A stretch of DNA of 64,000 bases from Carboxydothermus hydrogenoformans Z-2901 (GTDB lineage Bacteria; Bacillota; Z-2901; Carboxydothermales; Carboxydothermaceae), in assembly GCF_000012865.1 (NCBI RefSeq), contig NC_007503.1:1240001-1304000 (forward strand), in the 5' to 3' direction. The notes under the pieces were generated by a model. The model was not told where the DNA came from. It searched no databases and was given only the letters and a program-made list of their open reading frames with translations. Shown here piece by piece: positions 25,980 through 36,065 of the stretch; position 1 is the stretch's first letter, and each line of letters opens with the position of its first letter. Position numbers and translations under genes: made by a program.

Positions 25980-26336
25980 TTAAAAGTCCAGGACATTCTG
26001 GTAATGGTTTACAAAAAATCTATTGTCTTTTTGTTCGATACCAATAAAATCAACTCGCGGTTGCAGATGATACAGAAAATTTTCATGAATATAAACCTTT
26101 ATTGCTTTTTTTAAGGACGCTTTCTTTTTCTCATTTACCGTTTCTGAGGGAGTACCAAAAGAAATATCCGAACGAAATCTTACCTCAATAAAAACCAGAA
26201 ACTCACCATCCTGGGCAACAATATCTATTTCCCCACCGCGAATTTGATAATTCCGCGTAAGAATTTTATATCCTTTTTTTCTTAAATACTGTTCCGCCAA
26301 CTCTTCCCATTTTTGCCCTAACTCTCTTCGATTCAT
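25980..26336 (-). CDS. yraN: YraN/UPF0102 family nuclease-like protein
   Basis: YraN proteins have a restriction-endonuclease-like fold (GEIDIVA, then LVFIEVRFR) and are linked to DNA repair or uptake; the cellular role is unclear. I chose ATG 26336 (MNRRELGQK) because GGAGGG lies five bases upstream; the longer frame to 26369 overlaps the nuo terminator. The product is 118 residues, normal for the family. In many Firmicutes this gene follows rnhB; here the 11-gene nuo operon lies between them. Confidence 0.9.
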   Translation of the reverse strand: MNRRELGQKWEELAEQYLRKKGYKILTRNYQIRGGEIDIVAQDGEFLVFIEVRFRSDISFGTPSETVNEKKKASLKKAIKVYIHENFLYHLQPRVDFIGIEQKDNRFFVNHYQNVLDF

Positions 26337-26356
26337 TTTTCCCTCCAGTAGTAAAA

Positions 26357-26382
26357 AACGGAAAGCCAAAAGGCTTTCCGTT
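26357..26382 (-). terminator. Intrinsic terminator of the nuo operon
   Basis: An 11-base stem (AACGGAAAGCC with GGCTTTCCGTT) around AAAA is followed by TTTTTT on the minus strand. It begins at the nuoN stop codon. Confidence 0.9.
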
Positions 26383-27811
26383 ACTTCATGAAAATCATGG
26401 CAGCTTGTTGAGCAATTTTAGCCAGCGGAGTTGGGTAAACCCCTAAAACAATTGTTACCGCCATAGTTATTAATAGGGTAAAGTAAATGGAATTGGGAAG
26501 AGTTATTGGAGTTTGGTCTTCGGGTTCATCCCGGTATACCACTAAAACCACCCTTAAGTAATAATAGACGGAAACCATGCTCATAATTAAGGCCAACAAA
26601 GCAAGCCAACCCCAGTTCTTAATAATGGGGTAGAACAGGTAAAACTTACCGGCAAATCCTGCCAGAGGAGGTATTCCCGCCATAGATAGGAGGGAAACAA
26701 CCAAAACCGCCGCCATTATTGGAGAACGTTGGGAAAGGCCTGCAAAATCGCGAATTTCTTCCTTTCCGGTTACATTTTCATATACTGTAACTACCGTAAA
26801 AGCTCCAATTGTTGCAATAAGATACACACTTAAGTAAAACATTATAGCCTTAAAGCCAGTAAAATCCGTTGCCAAAAATCCAACTAAAATATACCCTGCT
26901 TGAGCAATACTGGAGTAGGCCAACATTCTCTTTAAATTGGTTTGGGGAATGGCAACCAAGTTACCTACAACCATTGTTAAAGCGGCCAAGGTTGCCAGTA
27001 AACCTACCCAGTGTTCTCTAATTCCCGGAAATGCCAAGTAGAAAAACCTAAAGAAGATGGCAAAAGATGCCGCTTTGGAACCGGTAGCCAAAAAAGCAGT
27101 AACCGGTGTCGGAGCTCCTTGATAGACATCAGGAGCCCACATGTGAAAGGGCACCGCCGATATTTTAAAGGCAAAACCGGCAAGAACAAAAACCATAGCC
27201 AAAACAAAGGCCGGACTTATTCCATTATTTGTTACAATTGCCGCAATATCCACAATATTTAACGTTCTGGTTAGTCCATAGAACAACGATAAACCGTACA
27301 GTAAGATGGCCGAAGAAACACCTGCCAAAATTAAATATTTTATTCCGGCTTCGGCTCCAATTGCCGAATCCCGCCTATAAGCGGCAAGAATAATAAAGGT
27401 AATTGTCATTAGCTCCAGACCCAGGTAAAGCGTCAGAAAGTCCGTTGCTGAAACCAAAATCATCATACCCAATACAGCAAACACTGCAAAGACGAAAAAT
27501 TCACTGTAATAACCGATCTTTTCCATATATCTTGGAGCAATGGCTGTAACAAAAACACCAGCTAACAAAGACAAAGCTTTAAAGAAAATAGCAACTTTGT
27601 CAACCTGATACATTCCTTCAATTGCCATTCCGGTATGTTTCCAGGCAATGGGCATGTAAAGGAAGATTCCCAATAAACCAATAGTGGTAAGATAGCCTAT
27701 ACCTTTTTGCAGATTGCGGGGGGTAATTAAAGCTAATACAAAGAGCAATATCCCCAGGGATAAAACTAAAATTTCCGGAATCAGCAAGAGATAATTGATA
27801 TTAACACTCAT
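26381..27811 (-). CDS. nuoN: NADH-quinone oxidoreductase subunit N
   Basis: NuoN is one of three antiporter-like proton-pumping subunits of Complex I's membrane arm. The 476-residue protein has about 13-14 hydrophobic segments and the Proton_antipo_M signature, including the [20 protein letters not shown] loop and a conserved helix Lys region. It is the last gene of the operon, directly after nuoM with no gap, and its stop is followed at once by a strong terminator. Confidence 0.94.
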
Positions 27812-29332
27812 TTAAAACTTCCCCCCTATCGCCATTGTTGCACCAAGTTTGGCCAGGATAGGAGCGACACCGCTATTAACCATATCCATGATTAAAAACG
27901 GTAGCACGCCACCAGCAACTAAGACAAAACCTAAAACGACCAAAGGAACCAGTTCGGCACCTTTAATATCTTTTAAGTGGTCATACTCTTCCCGACGAGG
28001 ACCAAAGAGGGAATAAGCCAAGGCACGTAATACATAAAGAGCAGTTATGATAACCCCGGCAATAGCAATTACCGCCAGGAACTTAGGAATCATTGCTTCG
28101 TTTTTCCAGATTCCAACAAAAACCGTAAATTCCGGTACAAAGCTAATTAACCCCGGTAGTCCGAGGGAAGCCATACCGGCCATAACTAAGCCTATAGCTA
28201 ACTTAGGCGTTTGATGGGCAAGGCCACCTAAGTCAGGTATATAGCGGGTATGAGTTTTTTCGTAAACAAAACCGATCATCGAGAAGAACAGAGCCGCCAT
28301 CACACCATGGGCAAACATATTGGCAACAGCCCCGTTTATTCCAATGATGTTTAATGAGGCGATTCCCAAAAGCACGTATCCCATGTGACTTACCGAAGAG
28401 TAACCGACAACGTATTTTAAATCCTTTTGAGCTAAGGCAATTAAAGCCGCATAGGCAACGTTAACCGTTGCCAGGATCGCAATAATCGGCGCCCAGTATT
28501 TTGCACCTTCTGGAAGTAAATAAAGAGCAATCCTGATCAAGCCGTAACCACCTATCTTTTTCAAGACCCCGGCGTGAATCATCGATACTGCCGTTGGTGC
28601 TCCGGCATAACCATCGGGCGACCAGGAATGAAATGGCCACATCGATAAAAGAGAACCAAAGCCAAAGAGTAAAAAGGGAAAGATTGTTATTTGAAAATCT
28701 TTGGGAAAAGCAACTTTTCCTAATGCTTCAATATTCATTGTTGGATAACCCAGCAAATCGCTGCTCTTTACAAAAATTGATATTAAACCAAAAAGGAGAA
28801 AGGCACTACCTATTAAAAGGTAAATAGTAAGCTTCATACCGGCATATTCTTTTGTAACTCGCTTGGAACTTCCCCAAATCACAACCATGATATAAATTGG
28901 AATAACCACAACTTCGTAGAACAGCAAGAAGATAAACAAATCCTGAGCTATAAAGGTACCCATAACACCGGCAATTAATAGTAAAAACAGCACGAAAAAT
29001 TCTTTGGGCCGGTTATTCACATTCCAGGATGCAAAGATAGCTGCAAATCCAAGAAGATTGGTTAACAGTAACATCGGTAAACTCAAACCATCTACCCCGA
29101 GGTAAAATTGAACCCCTAAATCCGGAACCCAATTATACTTTTCGACAAACTGAAAGCCGCCCTTGGATAAATCGTAGCTGAAAAAGGCAAATACTGATAA
29201 AAACAAAGCTACAAACATGGCAAAAGCTGCCACTGATTTAATCGCCTTGTGTTCATCTTTGGGAATAAAGGCAATAACTAATGCCCCAATGATCGGCGCC
29301 AAAAGGGTTGCAGTCAGTAATGGAAAATGCAT
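27812..29332 (-). CDS. nuoM: NADH-quinone oxidoreductase subunit M
   Basis: NuoM is the second antiporter-like pumping subunit. The 506-residue protein contains the family motifs [13 protein letters not shown] (with the conserved transmembrane Glu), [20 protein letters not shown] and [12 protein letters not shown]. About 14 transmembrane segments are expected. Its start overlaps the nuoL stop by one base (TAATG), a sign of translational coupling, and nuoN begins immediately after it. Confidence 0.95.
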
Positions 29333-31263
29333 TATTTCCCACCTCCCAAGAATAGCGATGCAAAGGAGGCATCACCAAAAGCAAAGTATAAAGTGATGAC
29401 AACAATTACCATAAATATTACTAAGGCATAAGTTTGCAAATTTCCGGTGGTTGTATAACGCAGTACCGCTCCGGAACCACGGGTAATTGCCCCTATACCA
29501 TTAACAATTCCATCAACGATATATAGGTCAAACCAGTATAAAATTTTCCCCATGCCGTCCACAACCATTTGGTTAAACCAGAGGTAGATTTCATCAATGT
29601 AATATTTGTTGTAAGAAAGCTTATAAAGAACCCCAAATTTTTCGGCAACTTTATCCGGGTCAATAGCTTTTTTCAGGTACATTAAATAGGCAAGATAGAT
29701 ACCGGCCAAAGCCACCAAAACCGATACTCCCATTAAAACATAATCCGGTTCAGCATGGTGAAACTCACCCATTCTCACCCAGTAGCCAAACCCTTTTTCT
29801 AACCAGGGAAGCCCGACCCAACCCCCTACAATGGAAAAGAATGCTAATATTAACAAAGGTAAACGCATATTCCAGGGAGCTTCATGCGGATGATTCTCAG
29901 GCTTTTCCGGTCCAAAAAATGCGGTAAAGACCTGTCTAAACATATAAAACGCAGTCAAAAAGGCAGTTACCAGCGCTAACCAAAAAAGCGGCGTATAAAT
30001 ACCCGGAGCTTCATGGGCTGCTTCTTTAACTACAAGTAAAATCTCATCCTTACTCCAGAATCCGGCAAGAGGTGGTATTCCGGCAATGGCTAAAGCCCCT
30101 ATGACAAAGGTCCATGTAGTCCAGGGCATCTTTTTATACAAACCACCCATTTCGTGAATATGGGCTTTTCCGTGAAGTGCATGAAGAACTGACCCGGCAC
30201 CCAGGAACATTAAAGCTTTAAAGTAAGCATGGGTCATTAAATGAAACATGGAAGCGGTTAAGCTTGCTGCCCCTAAAGCTAACATCATGTACCCAAGCTG
30301 GCTTATGGTAGAATAAGCAAGAATTCGCTTCATTTCCGTTTGGGTTAAAGCAATGGTTGCGGCAAAAAAGGCTGTAAAACCACCAATTATCGCCACAACA
30401 TGCATCGCGGTAGGTACGGCTTTAAAGAGGAAAAGGATTCGACCTACCAGGTAAACACCTGCCACAACCATGGTGGCCGCGTGAATTAAAGCACTAACAG
30501 GTGTGGGACCTTCCATAGCATCGGGAAGCCAGACGTGTAGCGGAAACTGGCCGGATTTACCAATTGGACCCAAGAATAAAACAACCAAAACCAAGGTTAA
30601 GGTTCCCGCTGAAACATAATTCTGGAAGTTAACGGCTTTTTCCGCAAGTTCGGGAATGTTTAAGGTTCCAAAAATAAGTTGCAGAGACAATAAACCGATC
30701 AATAAACCAAAGTCCCCTACCCGGGTGGTTATAAAAGCCTTTTTAGCAGCTTCCCGGGCGGAATCTTTGTAAAACCAGAAACCAATGAGCAGATATGAAC
30801 AAAGACCTACTAATTCCCAGAAAACAAACATCTGCAGCAAGTTACTCGATAAAACAAGCCCCAACATTGATGCCGCAAACAACGAAAGATAAGCATAAAA
30901 ACTCGAAAATCCCGGGTCTCCTTCCATGTAACCGAGGGAGTAAATTTGTACCAGTGAGGCAACCAGGGTAACTACCCACAGCATCATAGCCGAGGTAGGA
31001 TCAAGCATAATCCCCACATCTATCCTAAGACCCGGCATGGAAAACCAGCGGGTTGAATAAACCATGGATTTCTCAATTAATTCGGGTTGAGTATAAACAC
31101 CATATACTACCGCTACGGCTAAAACAAAGGAGGTAAGAATCATTAAAATGGAAAAGGTTGAACTTGCTTTGGGCCATGGCCATAGCAAAAGGGCTATCAC
31201 CGCAAACGAAATTGCCGGGAGGAGCGGAATTAACCATGCATTGTGCATTGCAAACTCTACCAT
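29332..31263 (-). CDS. nuoL: NADH-quinone oxidoreductase subunit L
   Basis: NuoL is the distal antiporter-like subunit, with a lateral amphipathic helix at its C-terminus that runs along the membrane arm. The 643-residue protein has the typical segments VFWELVGLCSYLLIGFW, HVWLPDAMEGPTPVSALIHA and [15 protein letters not shown]. Length and motifs are complete. It lies 22 bases after nuoK and overlaps nuoM by one base. Confidence 0.96.
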   Translation of the reverse strand: MVEFAMHNAWLIPLLPAISFAVIALLLWPWPKASSTFSILMILTSFVLAVAVVYGVYTQPELIEKSMVYSTRWFSMPGLRIDVGIMLDPTSAMMLWVVTLVASLVQIYSLGYMEGDPGFSSFYAYLSLFAASMLGLVLSSNLLQMFVFWELVGLCSYLLIGFWFYKDSAREAAKKAFITTRVGDFGLLIGLLSLQLIFGTLNIPELAEKAVNFQNYVSAGTLTLVLVVLFLGPIGKSGQFPLHVWLPDAMEGPTPVSALIHAATMVVAGVYLVGRILFLFKAVPTAMHVVAIIGGFTAFFAATIALTQTEMKRILAYSTISQLGYMMLALGAASLTASMFHLMTHAYFKALMFLGAGSVLHALHGKAHIHEMGGLYKKMPWTTWTFVIGALAIAGIPPLAGFWSKDEILLVVKEAAHEAPGIYTPLFWLALVTAFLTAFYMFRQVFTAFFGPEKPENHPHEAPWNMRLPLLILAFFSIVGGWVGLPWLEKGFGYWVRMGEFHHAEPDYVLMGVSVLVALAGIYLAYLMYLKKAIDPDKVAEKFGVLYKLSYNKYYIDEIYLWFNQMVVDGMGKILYWFDLYIVDGIVNGIGAITRGSGAVLRYTTTGNLQTYALVIFMVIVVITLYFAFGDASFASLFLGGGK

Positions 31264-31285
31264 TTTTTCACCTACCCTTCAATAG

Positions 31286-31594
31286 CTACCATTTTAAGAA
31301 ATTAAATTCATCCAGGGAAATAGTTTCTTTATTTCTGTACATAGATATTACTATACCAAGACCTACCCCAACTTCTGCAGCAGCAACCGCAATTACAAAA
31401 AGGGCCATTAACTGTCCGTAAAAACCATCAACACCTATATATTTGTTTATGGCAATTAAATTTAAATTTACGGCATTTAACATTATCTCCGTTGATACCA
31501 GTACTGTAATAGCATTTTTCTTGGAAAGAACGCCAAATAGGCCAATTGCAAACAACACCGCACTTAAAAGCATGTAATGGGCTAAGGTAATCAT
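31286..31594 (-). CDS. nuoK: NADH-quinone oxidoreductase subunit K
   Basis: NuoK is a small three-helix subunit of the proton-transfer path (MrpC-like). The 102-residue protein carries conserved membrane Glu residues in LVSTEIMLNAVNLN and in VIAVAAAEVGVGLGIVIS. The start overlaps the nuoJ stop by four bases (ATGA), indicating coupled translation. Length is normal. Confidence 0.95.
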   Translation of the reverse strand: MITLAHYMLLSAVLFAIGLFGVLSKKNAITVLVSTEIMLNAVNLNLIAINKYIGVDGFYGQLMALFVIAVAAAEVGVGLGIVISMYRNKETISLDEFNFLKW

Positions 31595-32100
31595 TTCTGC
31601 GGCTTCACCTCCAGAGCCAAGATAATGGCACCAATAAGAGCCACTAAAAGCAAGACTGCCGCAACTTCAAAGGGAATTACAAACTTCCCAAACATTAAAT
31701 CAGCCAGTTTATTAATGGCCATCGGATCAACTAAAGGACGTTCGGCTAAGTTCCAGGGGGTTTTAACAACTACCCAGGATAATCCTATAAAAACCAAGAA
31801 GCTGATAATTGCTCCGGGGATGGTTAAGCGGTTAAAAAGGTTGGTTTCGTGTAAATCACTTCTTTTGGTTAACATCACCGCAAAAACGACCATTATTGAG
31901 ACCGCACCCGCATAAACCACCAGCTGAACTCCTGCGAGAAAACCCGCATCTAACATAAGGTAAGTTACTGCCATCAAGACAAAAGTTGCAGCTAAAAAAA
32001 GCACGCTGTGAACAATGTTACGCATAAAGACAACCCCTAAAGCCGAGAAAATAAGTAAGAAAGCTACAATGGCAAAGGCTATAACCTCTCCATTAAGCAT
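31591..32100 (-). CDS. nuoJ: NADH-quinone oxidoreductase subunit J
   Basis: NuoJ is a five-helix membrane subunit whose third helix shifts during coupling. The 169-residue protein has the conserved pattern RNIVHSVLFLAATFVLMA and LVVYAGAVSIMVVFAVML. It overlaps nuoI by eight bases and nuoK by four. Length is typical. Confidence 0.94.
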   Translation of the reverse strand: MLNGEVIAFAIVAFLLIFSALGVVFMRNIVHSVLFLAATFVLMAVTYLMLDAGFLAGVQLVVYAGAVSIMVVFAVMLTKRSDLHETNLFNRLTIPGAIISFLVFIGLSWVVVKTPWNLAERPLVDPMAINKLADLMFGKFVIPFEVAAVLLLVALIGAIILALEVKPQK

Positions 32101-32515
32101 TTTCGCTCCCCTCCCCGGTCGTTATCTCCTCTCTTTTAAAAAGAGTTAATTTTATGTCTTCTATCCGGTACTTTGCTAATTCGTATTCCTGATTAAAAAC
32201 AAGAGCATTAGTGGGACAGGCTTCAACACAAAGACCACAAAAGAGGCAGTATTTCATCTCCATTTCGTAGGAAGCAAGTTTTCGCTTGTTGTTTTCATCT
32301 TTAATGCTCCCCACTTTGATTACTTTATTTGGGCAAGCCTGCTGGCATAACCCGCAAGCAATACATTTTTCACTGTGGAGGGTAAATGAACCATGAAACC
32401 TTGGAGGCAGTTTTTCCTTGTGTTCCGGATATTCTAAAGTCACCGGTTTTTTCCATAATTCCTTAAAAGTAATTGCAAGTCCCTTTAATAAACCAGTACC
32501 ATTTAACTTTGTCAT
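32093..32515 (-). CDS. nuoI: NADH-quinone oxidoreductase subunit I, 2x[4Fe-4S]
   Basis: NuoI carries clusters N6a and N6b that pass electrons toward NuoB. Two ferredoxin motifs are clear: CIACGLCQQACP and CLFCGLCVEACP. I chose ATG 32515 (MTKLNGTGLL), with AGGTGG upstream and a five-base gap after nuoH; GTG codons at 32527 and 32524 are also possible. The product of about 140 residues is normal for a short NuoI. In this operon it is the entry-side iron-sulfur subunit, since NuoE, NuoF and NuoG are missing. Confidence 0.94.
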   Translation of the reverse strand: MTKLNGTGLLKGLAITFKELWKKPVTLEYPEHKEKLPPRFHGSFTLHSEKCIACGLCQQACPNKVIKVGSIKDENNKRKLASYEMEMKYCLFCGLCVEACPTNALVFNQEYELAKYRIEDIKLTLFKREEITTGEGSENA

Positions 32516-32520
32516 TTTTA

Positions 32521-33573
32521 TCACCACCTAATCATCCGGTAAAGATACAATCCAAAGCCCGTAATAAAAATATTGGCTAACGAGACCGGTAAAAGGAATT
32601 TCCAGGCAAAATTTAACATCTGGTCTATCCGGATCCGCAAGAAAGTCCAGCGGGTCCACATGTAAAGTGTAATCACAAAGTACATTTTGATGATAAACCA
32701 GAGCCAGGAAGGGATAAATGTCCATCCAAAGGGAGCATTCCACCCGCCTAAGAACAGGGTAGTAACCATTATTGCCCCAATCATGAAATTGGTATACTCA
32801 GCCAAGAAGAAAAGTGCAAAGTTCATGCCGCTGTATTCGGTATAAGGTCCGGAGATAATTTCCGATTCCCCTTCCACCAGGTCAAAAGGTGTTCTTTTAA
32901 ACTCCGCATTTACGGCAATGAAGTATATTAAGAAACCAACCGGTTGTAAAAAGATAAACCAAACCTTTTGCTGTGCTGCAACGATATCGGAAAGCTTCAT
33001 CGACCCCGCCATCATCACTACGCTTAACATTGCTAAAATTACGGGCATTTCATAGCTCAACATCTGGGCAACAGAGCGCATTGCTCCCAAAAGCGAATAT
33101 TTATTATTAGACGACCAACCTGCCATCCACAAAACAATGGTTTCAACGGAAGTAATTGCCACAAGATATAAAACCCCGAGATTTAAGTCGTAGGGTACCA
33201 TTCCCTTACCAAAAGGAATTACTAAAAATAGCATAACGGGAATGGTAAATATTAAAACCGGAGCTAAGAGGTACGGCCAGCGGTCAACGTTATTTGGAAT
33301 AAAGATTTCTTTCGCAAATAACTTCACGGTATCGGCAACCGTTTGGAAAATTCCCCGGGGTCCAACCCGGTTAGGACCTAAGCGAGCCTGTACCCAGGCA
33401 CCAAACTTCCGGTCATAGTAAATTAAAAATAAGGCGTTTAGGAATAAAAACGCTAAAACACCCACTACCGCCAGTAACATTAAAAAAACATCGGTTACCA
33501 ACGGTACAAAATGTTGACTTTCCAGCCATGTTCTTAAACCCTTAGCCATTCCTACAAATAAATTTTCACCCAT
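32521..33573 (-). CDS. nuoH: NADH-quinone oxidoreductase subunit H
   Basis: NuoH is the membrane subunit at the quinone-binding interface with NuoB and NuoD. The 350-residue protein has eight or so helices and the family signatures ARLGPNRVGPRGIFQTVAD, SLLGAMRSVAQMLSYE and RTPFDLVEGESEIISG. It follows nuoD by 23 bases with its own SD. Confidence 0.96.
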   Translation of the reverse strand: MGENLFVGMAKGLRTWLESQHFVPLVTDVFLMLLAVVGVLAFLFLNALFLIYYDRKFGAWVQARLGPNRVGPRGIFQTVADTVKLFAKEIFIPNNVDRWPYLLAPVLIFTIPVMLFLVIPFGKGMVPYDLNLGVLYLVAITSVETIVLWMAGWSSNNKYSLLGAMRSVAQMLSYEMPVILAMLSVVMMAGSMKLSDIVAAQQKVWFIFLQPVGFLIYFIAVNAEFKRTPFDLVEGESEIISGPYTEYSGMNFALFFLAEYTNFMIGAIMVTTLFLGGWNAPFGWTFIPSWLWFIIKMYFVITLYMWTRWTFLRIRIDQMLNFAWKFLLPVSLANIFITGFGLYLYRMIRW

Positions 33574-33596
33574 AGACTCTCTCCCCTACTGTTAAA

Positions 33597-34694
33597 TTAA
33601 CAGTCCACATCACCCAAAACAACATCAATACTTGCAAAAATGGTGATAAAGTCCGCCAATTTAGTTCCGATTAATAATTCCTTTAACATCCCAATATTGA
33701 TAAATGAAGGTCTTCTTACATGCATCCGGTAAGGCTTGGTTGAACCATCACTCACCACATAGTAACCAAGAATCCCTTTGGGAGCTTCTACTTCGTGGTA
33801 AACCTCCCCTACCGGCGGTTTTATAACCTTTGGCACCTTGGCCATGATAGGACCTTCCGGAATCATCTCCAGAGCTTGTTCAATTATTTTTACCGATTGC
33901 CTGATTTCTGCCAACCTAAGATAAAAACGGTCCCAGCAGTCACCGTTAGCCCCAGTAGGTATATCAAATTCAAAACGGTCATATACGCTGTAGGGCCGAT
34001 TTTTTCTTAAATCAAACTTATAGCCAGAAGCCCTTAAATTTACACCACCCCATCCCCAGGCTAACGCTTTTTCAACGGAAACCGGTGCAAGCCCTTTAGT
34101 TCTGGCAAGAAAAATCTCATTTCCCGCCAAAAGTCCTTCTTCTTCATCAACCCCATCCAGGATTTTGGGCAGGTATTCCTTTGCTTTTTCAATAAATCCT
34201 TCGGGAAGATCGTCGGCTACTCCACCTATCCGCATAAAGCTAAAGGTCATGCGGGAGCCAGTCAGCATTTCCAAAAGTTCTAACACTAACTCCCGGTCCC
34301 TGAAGGGATACATCCAGCCGGTATAACTTCCCATATCCAAAGACATACTGGCTAAAAAAACGTGGTGGCTGGCAATCCGAGATAGCTCTGTAGCAATAAC
34401 CCGGATAAATTCAGCTCGTTCCGGGACTTCAATTCCCATAAGTTTTTCAATAGCCTGCACATATCCTAAATTGTAGGACATCGCACCAAGATAATCCATA
34501 CGGTCGGTATAGGGAATTACCTGGGTATAAGTACGATCTTCCGCTAATTTTTCAATTCCACGATGCAAGTAACCAACCACTGGTTCGGCATCGACAATGG
34601 TTTCACCGTCTAACTTTAAGATAATCCGAAACACCCCGTGGGTGCTTGGGTGCTGCGGACCAACGTTTATTGATATTTCCTGGGTTTTTAGCAT
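33597..34694 (-). CDS. nuoD: NADH-quinone oxidoreductase subunit D
   Basis: NuoD is the 49-kDa-type subunit that lines the quinone pocket with NuoB; it descends from the large subunit of [NiFe] hydrogenases. The 365-residue protein starts with [15 protein letters not shown], includes [11 protein letters not shown] and ends GDVDC. The hydrogenase Cys pairs that bind NiFe are absent, as expected for true NuoD, so it is not a hydrogenase. nuoC lies 12 bases upstream. Confidence 0.95.
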   Translation of the reverse strand: MLKTQEISINVGPQHPSTHGVFRIILKLDGETIVDAEPVVGYLHRGIEKLAEDRTYTQVIPYTDRMDYLGAMSYNLGYVQAIEKLMGIEVPERAEFIRVIATELSRIASHHVFLASMSLDMGSYTGWMYPFRDRELVLELLEMLTGSRMTFSFMRIGGVADDLPEGFIEKAKEYLPKILDGVDEEEGLLAGNEIFLARTKGLAPVSVEKALAWGWGGVNLRASGYKFDLRKNRPYSVYDRFEFDIPTGANGDCWDRFYLRLAEIRQSVKIIEQALEMIPEGPIMAKVPKVIKPPVGEVYHEVEAPKGILGYYVVSDGSTKPYRMHVRRPSFINIGMLKELLIGTKLADFITIFASIDVVLGDVDC

Positions 34695-34706
34695 TTAAAT
34701 CCACCT

Positions 34707-35138
34707 CTACCTGTTGGATTGAACCTTATAATCCTTTCTTAAGGGAAAACCTTCAAAATCCTCGCCTAAAAACACCCGGGTCAAATGGGGATGATTTTCA
34801 AAAACAATCCCCATTAAATCATAAACCTCCCGCTCCTGCCAGTCAGCAGCTGGCCAGATGGAAAAAGCTGAAGGTATCCGGGGATTTTCTCTGTTAACGC
34901 TTGTTTTTACGGTAATAATGTCATAGTTGTTTAAAAAAGATTCCACGTGGTATACAATTTCAAATCTTTCCGGCGGATAATCAACGGCAGTTAAATTGGT
35001 TAAAAGTTCAAAACCCATATCTTTAATTTCCCGCAAAACGTTTAATATTTCATCCTTGTTTTTCACAATAATAGCATCTTTATTTAATTCCACATCGTAC
35101 TTTCCATGCAAACGGTCATAAACCTCATTAACGTTCAT
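34707..35138 (-). CDS. nuoC: NADH-quinone oxidoreductase subunit C
   Basis: NuoC is the 30-kDa-type peripheral-arm subunit that scaffolds NuoD. The 143-residue protein ends with the signature EREVYDLMGIVFENHPHLTR followed by FPLRKDY. It is a separate subunit here, not fused to NuoD. Its start overlaps the nuoB stop by one base (TAATG). Confidence 0.94.
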   Translation of the reverse strand: MNVNEVYDRLHGKYDVELNKDAIIVKNKDEILNVLREIKDMGFELLTNLTAVDYPPERFEIVYHVESFLNNYDIITVKTSVNRENPRIPSAFSIWPAADWQEREVYDLMGIVFENHPHLTRVFLGEDFEGFPLRKDYKVQSNR

Positions 35139-35638
35139 TATCTTTTCACCACCCGGGGATTTTGAATCTTTCTTTTAAGTTCTAACCAGCCATAAAGAAG
35201 GGCTTCAGGCCTTGGAGGACAACCAGGTATATAAACATCCACCGGTAAAAAGGTATTTGCCCCGGGGACAACATGATAAGAATCAACAAACGGTCCGCCG
35301 GATATAGCACAGCTTCCCATCGCAATGACATATTTCGGCTCCGCCATCTGCTCGTACAACCGTAATACCAGAGGCTGCATCTTTTTGGTGATTGTACCTG
35401 CAACAATCATTAAATCCGCATGTCGCGGGGAGGGTCGCCAAACTTCATATCCAAAACGTGAAAAATCATACTTTGGTCCCCCAGCTGCCATAACTTCAAT
35501 AGCACAGCAGGCAAGACCAAAGGTTAACGGCCAGAGGGAATTACCCCGAGCCCAGTTAAATACTGCATCCAAAGTAGTGAGAAAGACGTTCTTCCCAATT
35601 AATTTTTCTTCTTCGCTTTGAATAGTTTTTATTTCCAT
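35138..35638 (-). CDS. nuoB: NADH-quinone oxidoreductase subunit B, cluster N2
   Basis: NuoB binds the terminal [4Fe-4S] cluster N2 that reduces quinone. Ligands are C44 and C45 ([10 protein letters not shown]), the Cys in MGSCAISGG and the Cys in [11 protein letters not shown] chose ATG 35638 (MEIKTIQ), which overlaps the end of nuoA by ten bases and has GGAAGG/AAGGGG upstream; a longer frame to 35668 lies wholly within nuoA. The product is 166 residues. Confidence 0.95.
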   Translation of the reverse strand: MEIKTIQSEEEKLIGKNVFLTTLDAVFNWARGNSLWPLTFGLACCAIEVMAAGGPKYDFSRFGYEVWRPSPRHADLMIVAGTITKKMQPLVLRLYEQMAEPKYVIAMGSCAISGGPFVDSYHVVPGANTFLPVDVYIPGCPPRPEALLYGWLELKRKIQNPRVVKR

Positions 35639-35985
35639 TCTAACGCCCCTTCCTTCCAGGCATACCACAAGCCTAAAACTAAGATTCCAATAAATATTAC
35701 CATTTCAACAAAGGCAAACAAGCCTAAAACATTAAAACGGACAGCCCACGGGTAAAGAAATATTGTCTCCACATCAAACAAAACAAATACCAAAGCATAC
35801 ATAAAATAATTCCCTTTAAACTGCACCCAGGTCGGTCCAATAGTTTCCAGTCCGCATTCATAAGTCTCCCGCTTTATGAGAGACTTACTTTTGGGTGACA
35901 GTAAGTAATTTAAAACTAAAATAATTATGGATAAGAAGAAACCCGTGAGAAAAAAGATTAAAATAGCACCTTTTGGGCTTAGCAC
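35629..35985 (-). CDS. nuoA: NADH-quinone oxidoreductase subunit A
   Basis: NuoA is a three-helix membrane subunit near the quinone site. The protein shows the conserved loop [17 protein letters not shown] and [15 protein letters not shown] chose GTG 35985 (VLSPKGAIL), seven bases after GGAGG, giving 118 residues; the longer frame to 36039 has no SD and runs through an AT-rich region that likely holds the operon promoter. It is the first gene of the nuoABCDHIJKLMN operon; nuoE, nuoF and nuoG are absent. Confidence 0.93.
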   Translation of the reverse strand: MLSPKGAILIFFLTGFFLSIIILVLNYLLSPKSKSLIKRETYECGLETIGPTWVQFKGNYFMYALVFVLFDVETIFLYPWAVRFNVLGLFAFVEMVIFIGILVLGLWYAWKEGALEWK

Positions 35986-36065
35986 CCCTTTCCCTCCTTC
36001 CCTTTTATTGTTTATATAAAAAATACATAATACACCCATTTAATTATATTCAACATAAACATCGC

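Noticed and set aside
33597-34694. NuoD as a [NiFe] hydrogenase large subunit
   Set aside because: The N- and C-terminal CxxC pairs for NiFe are absent.
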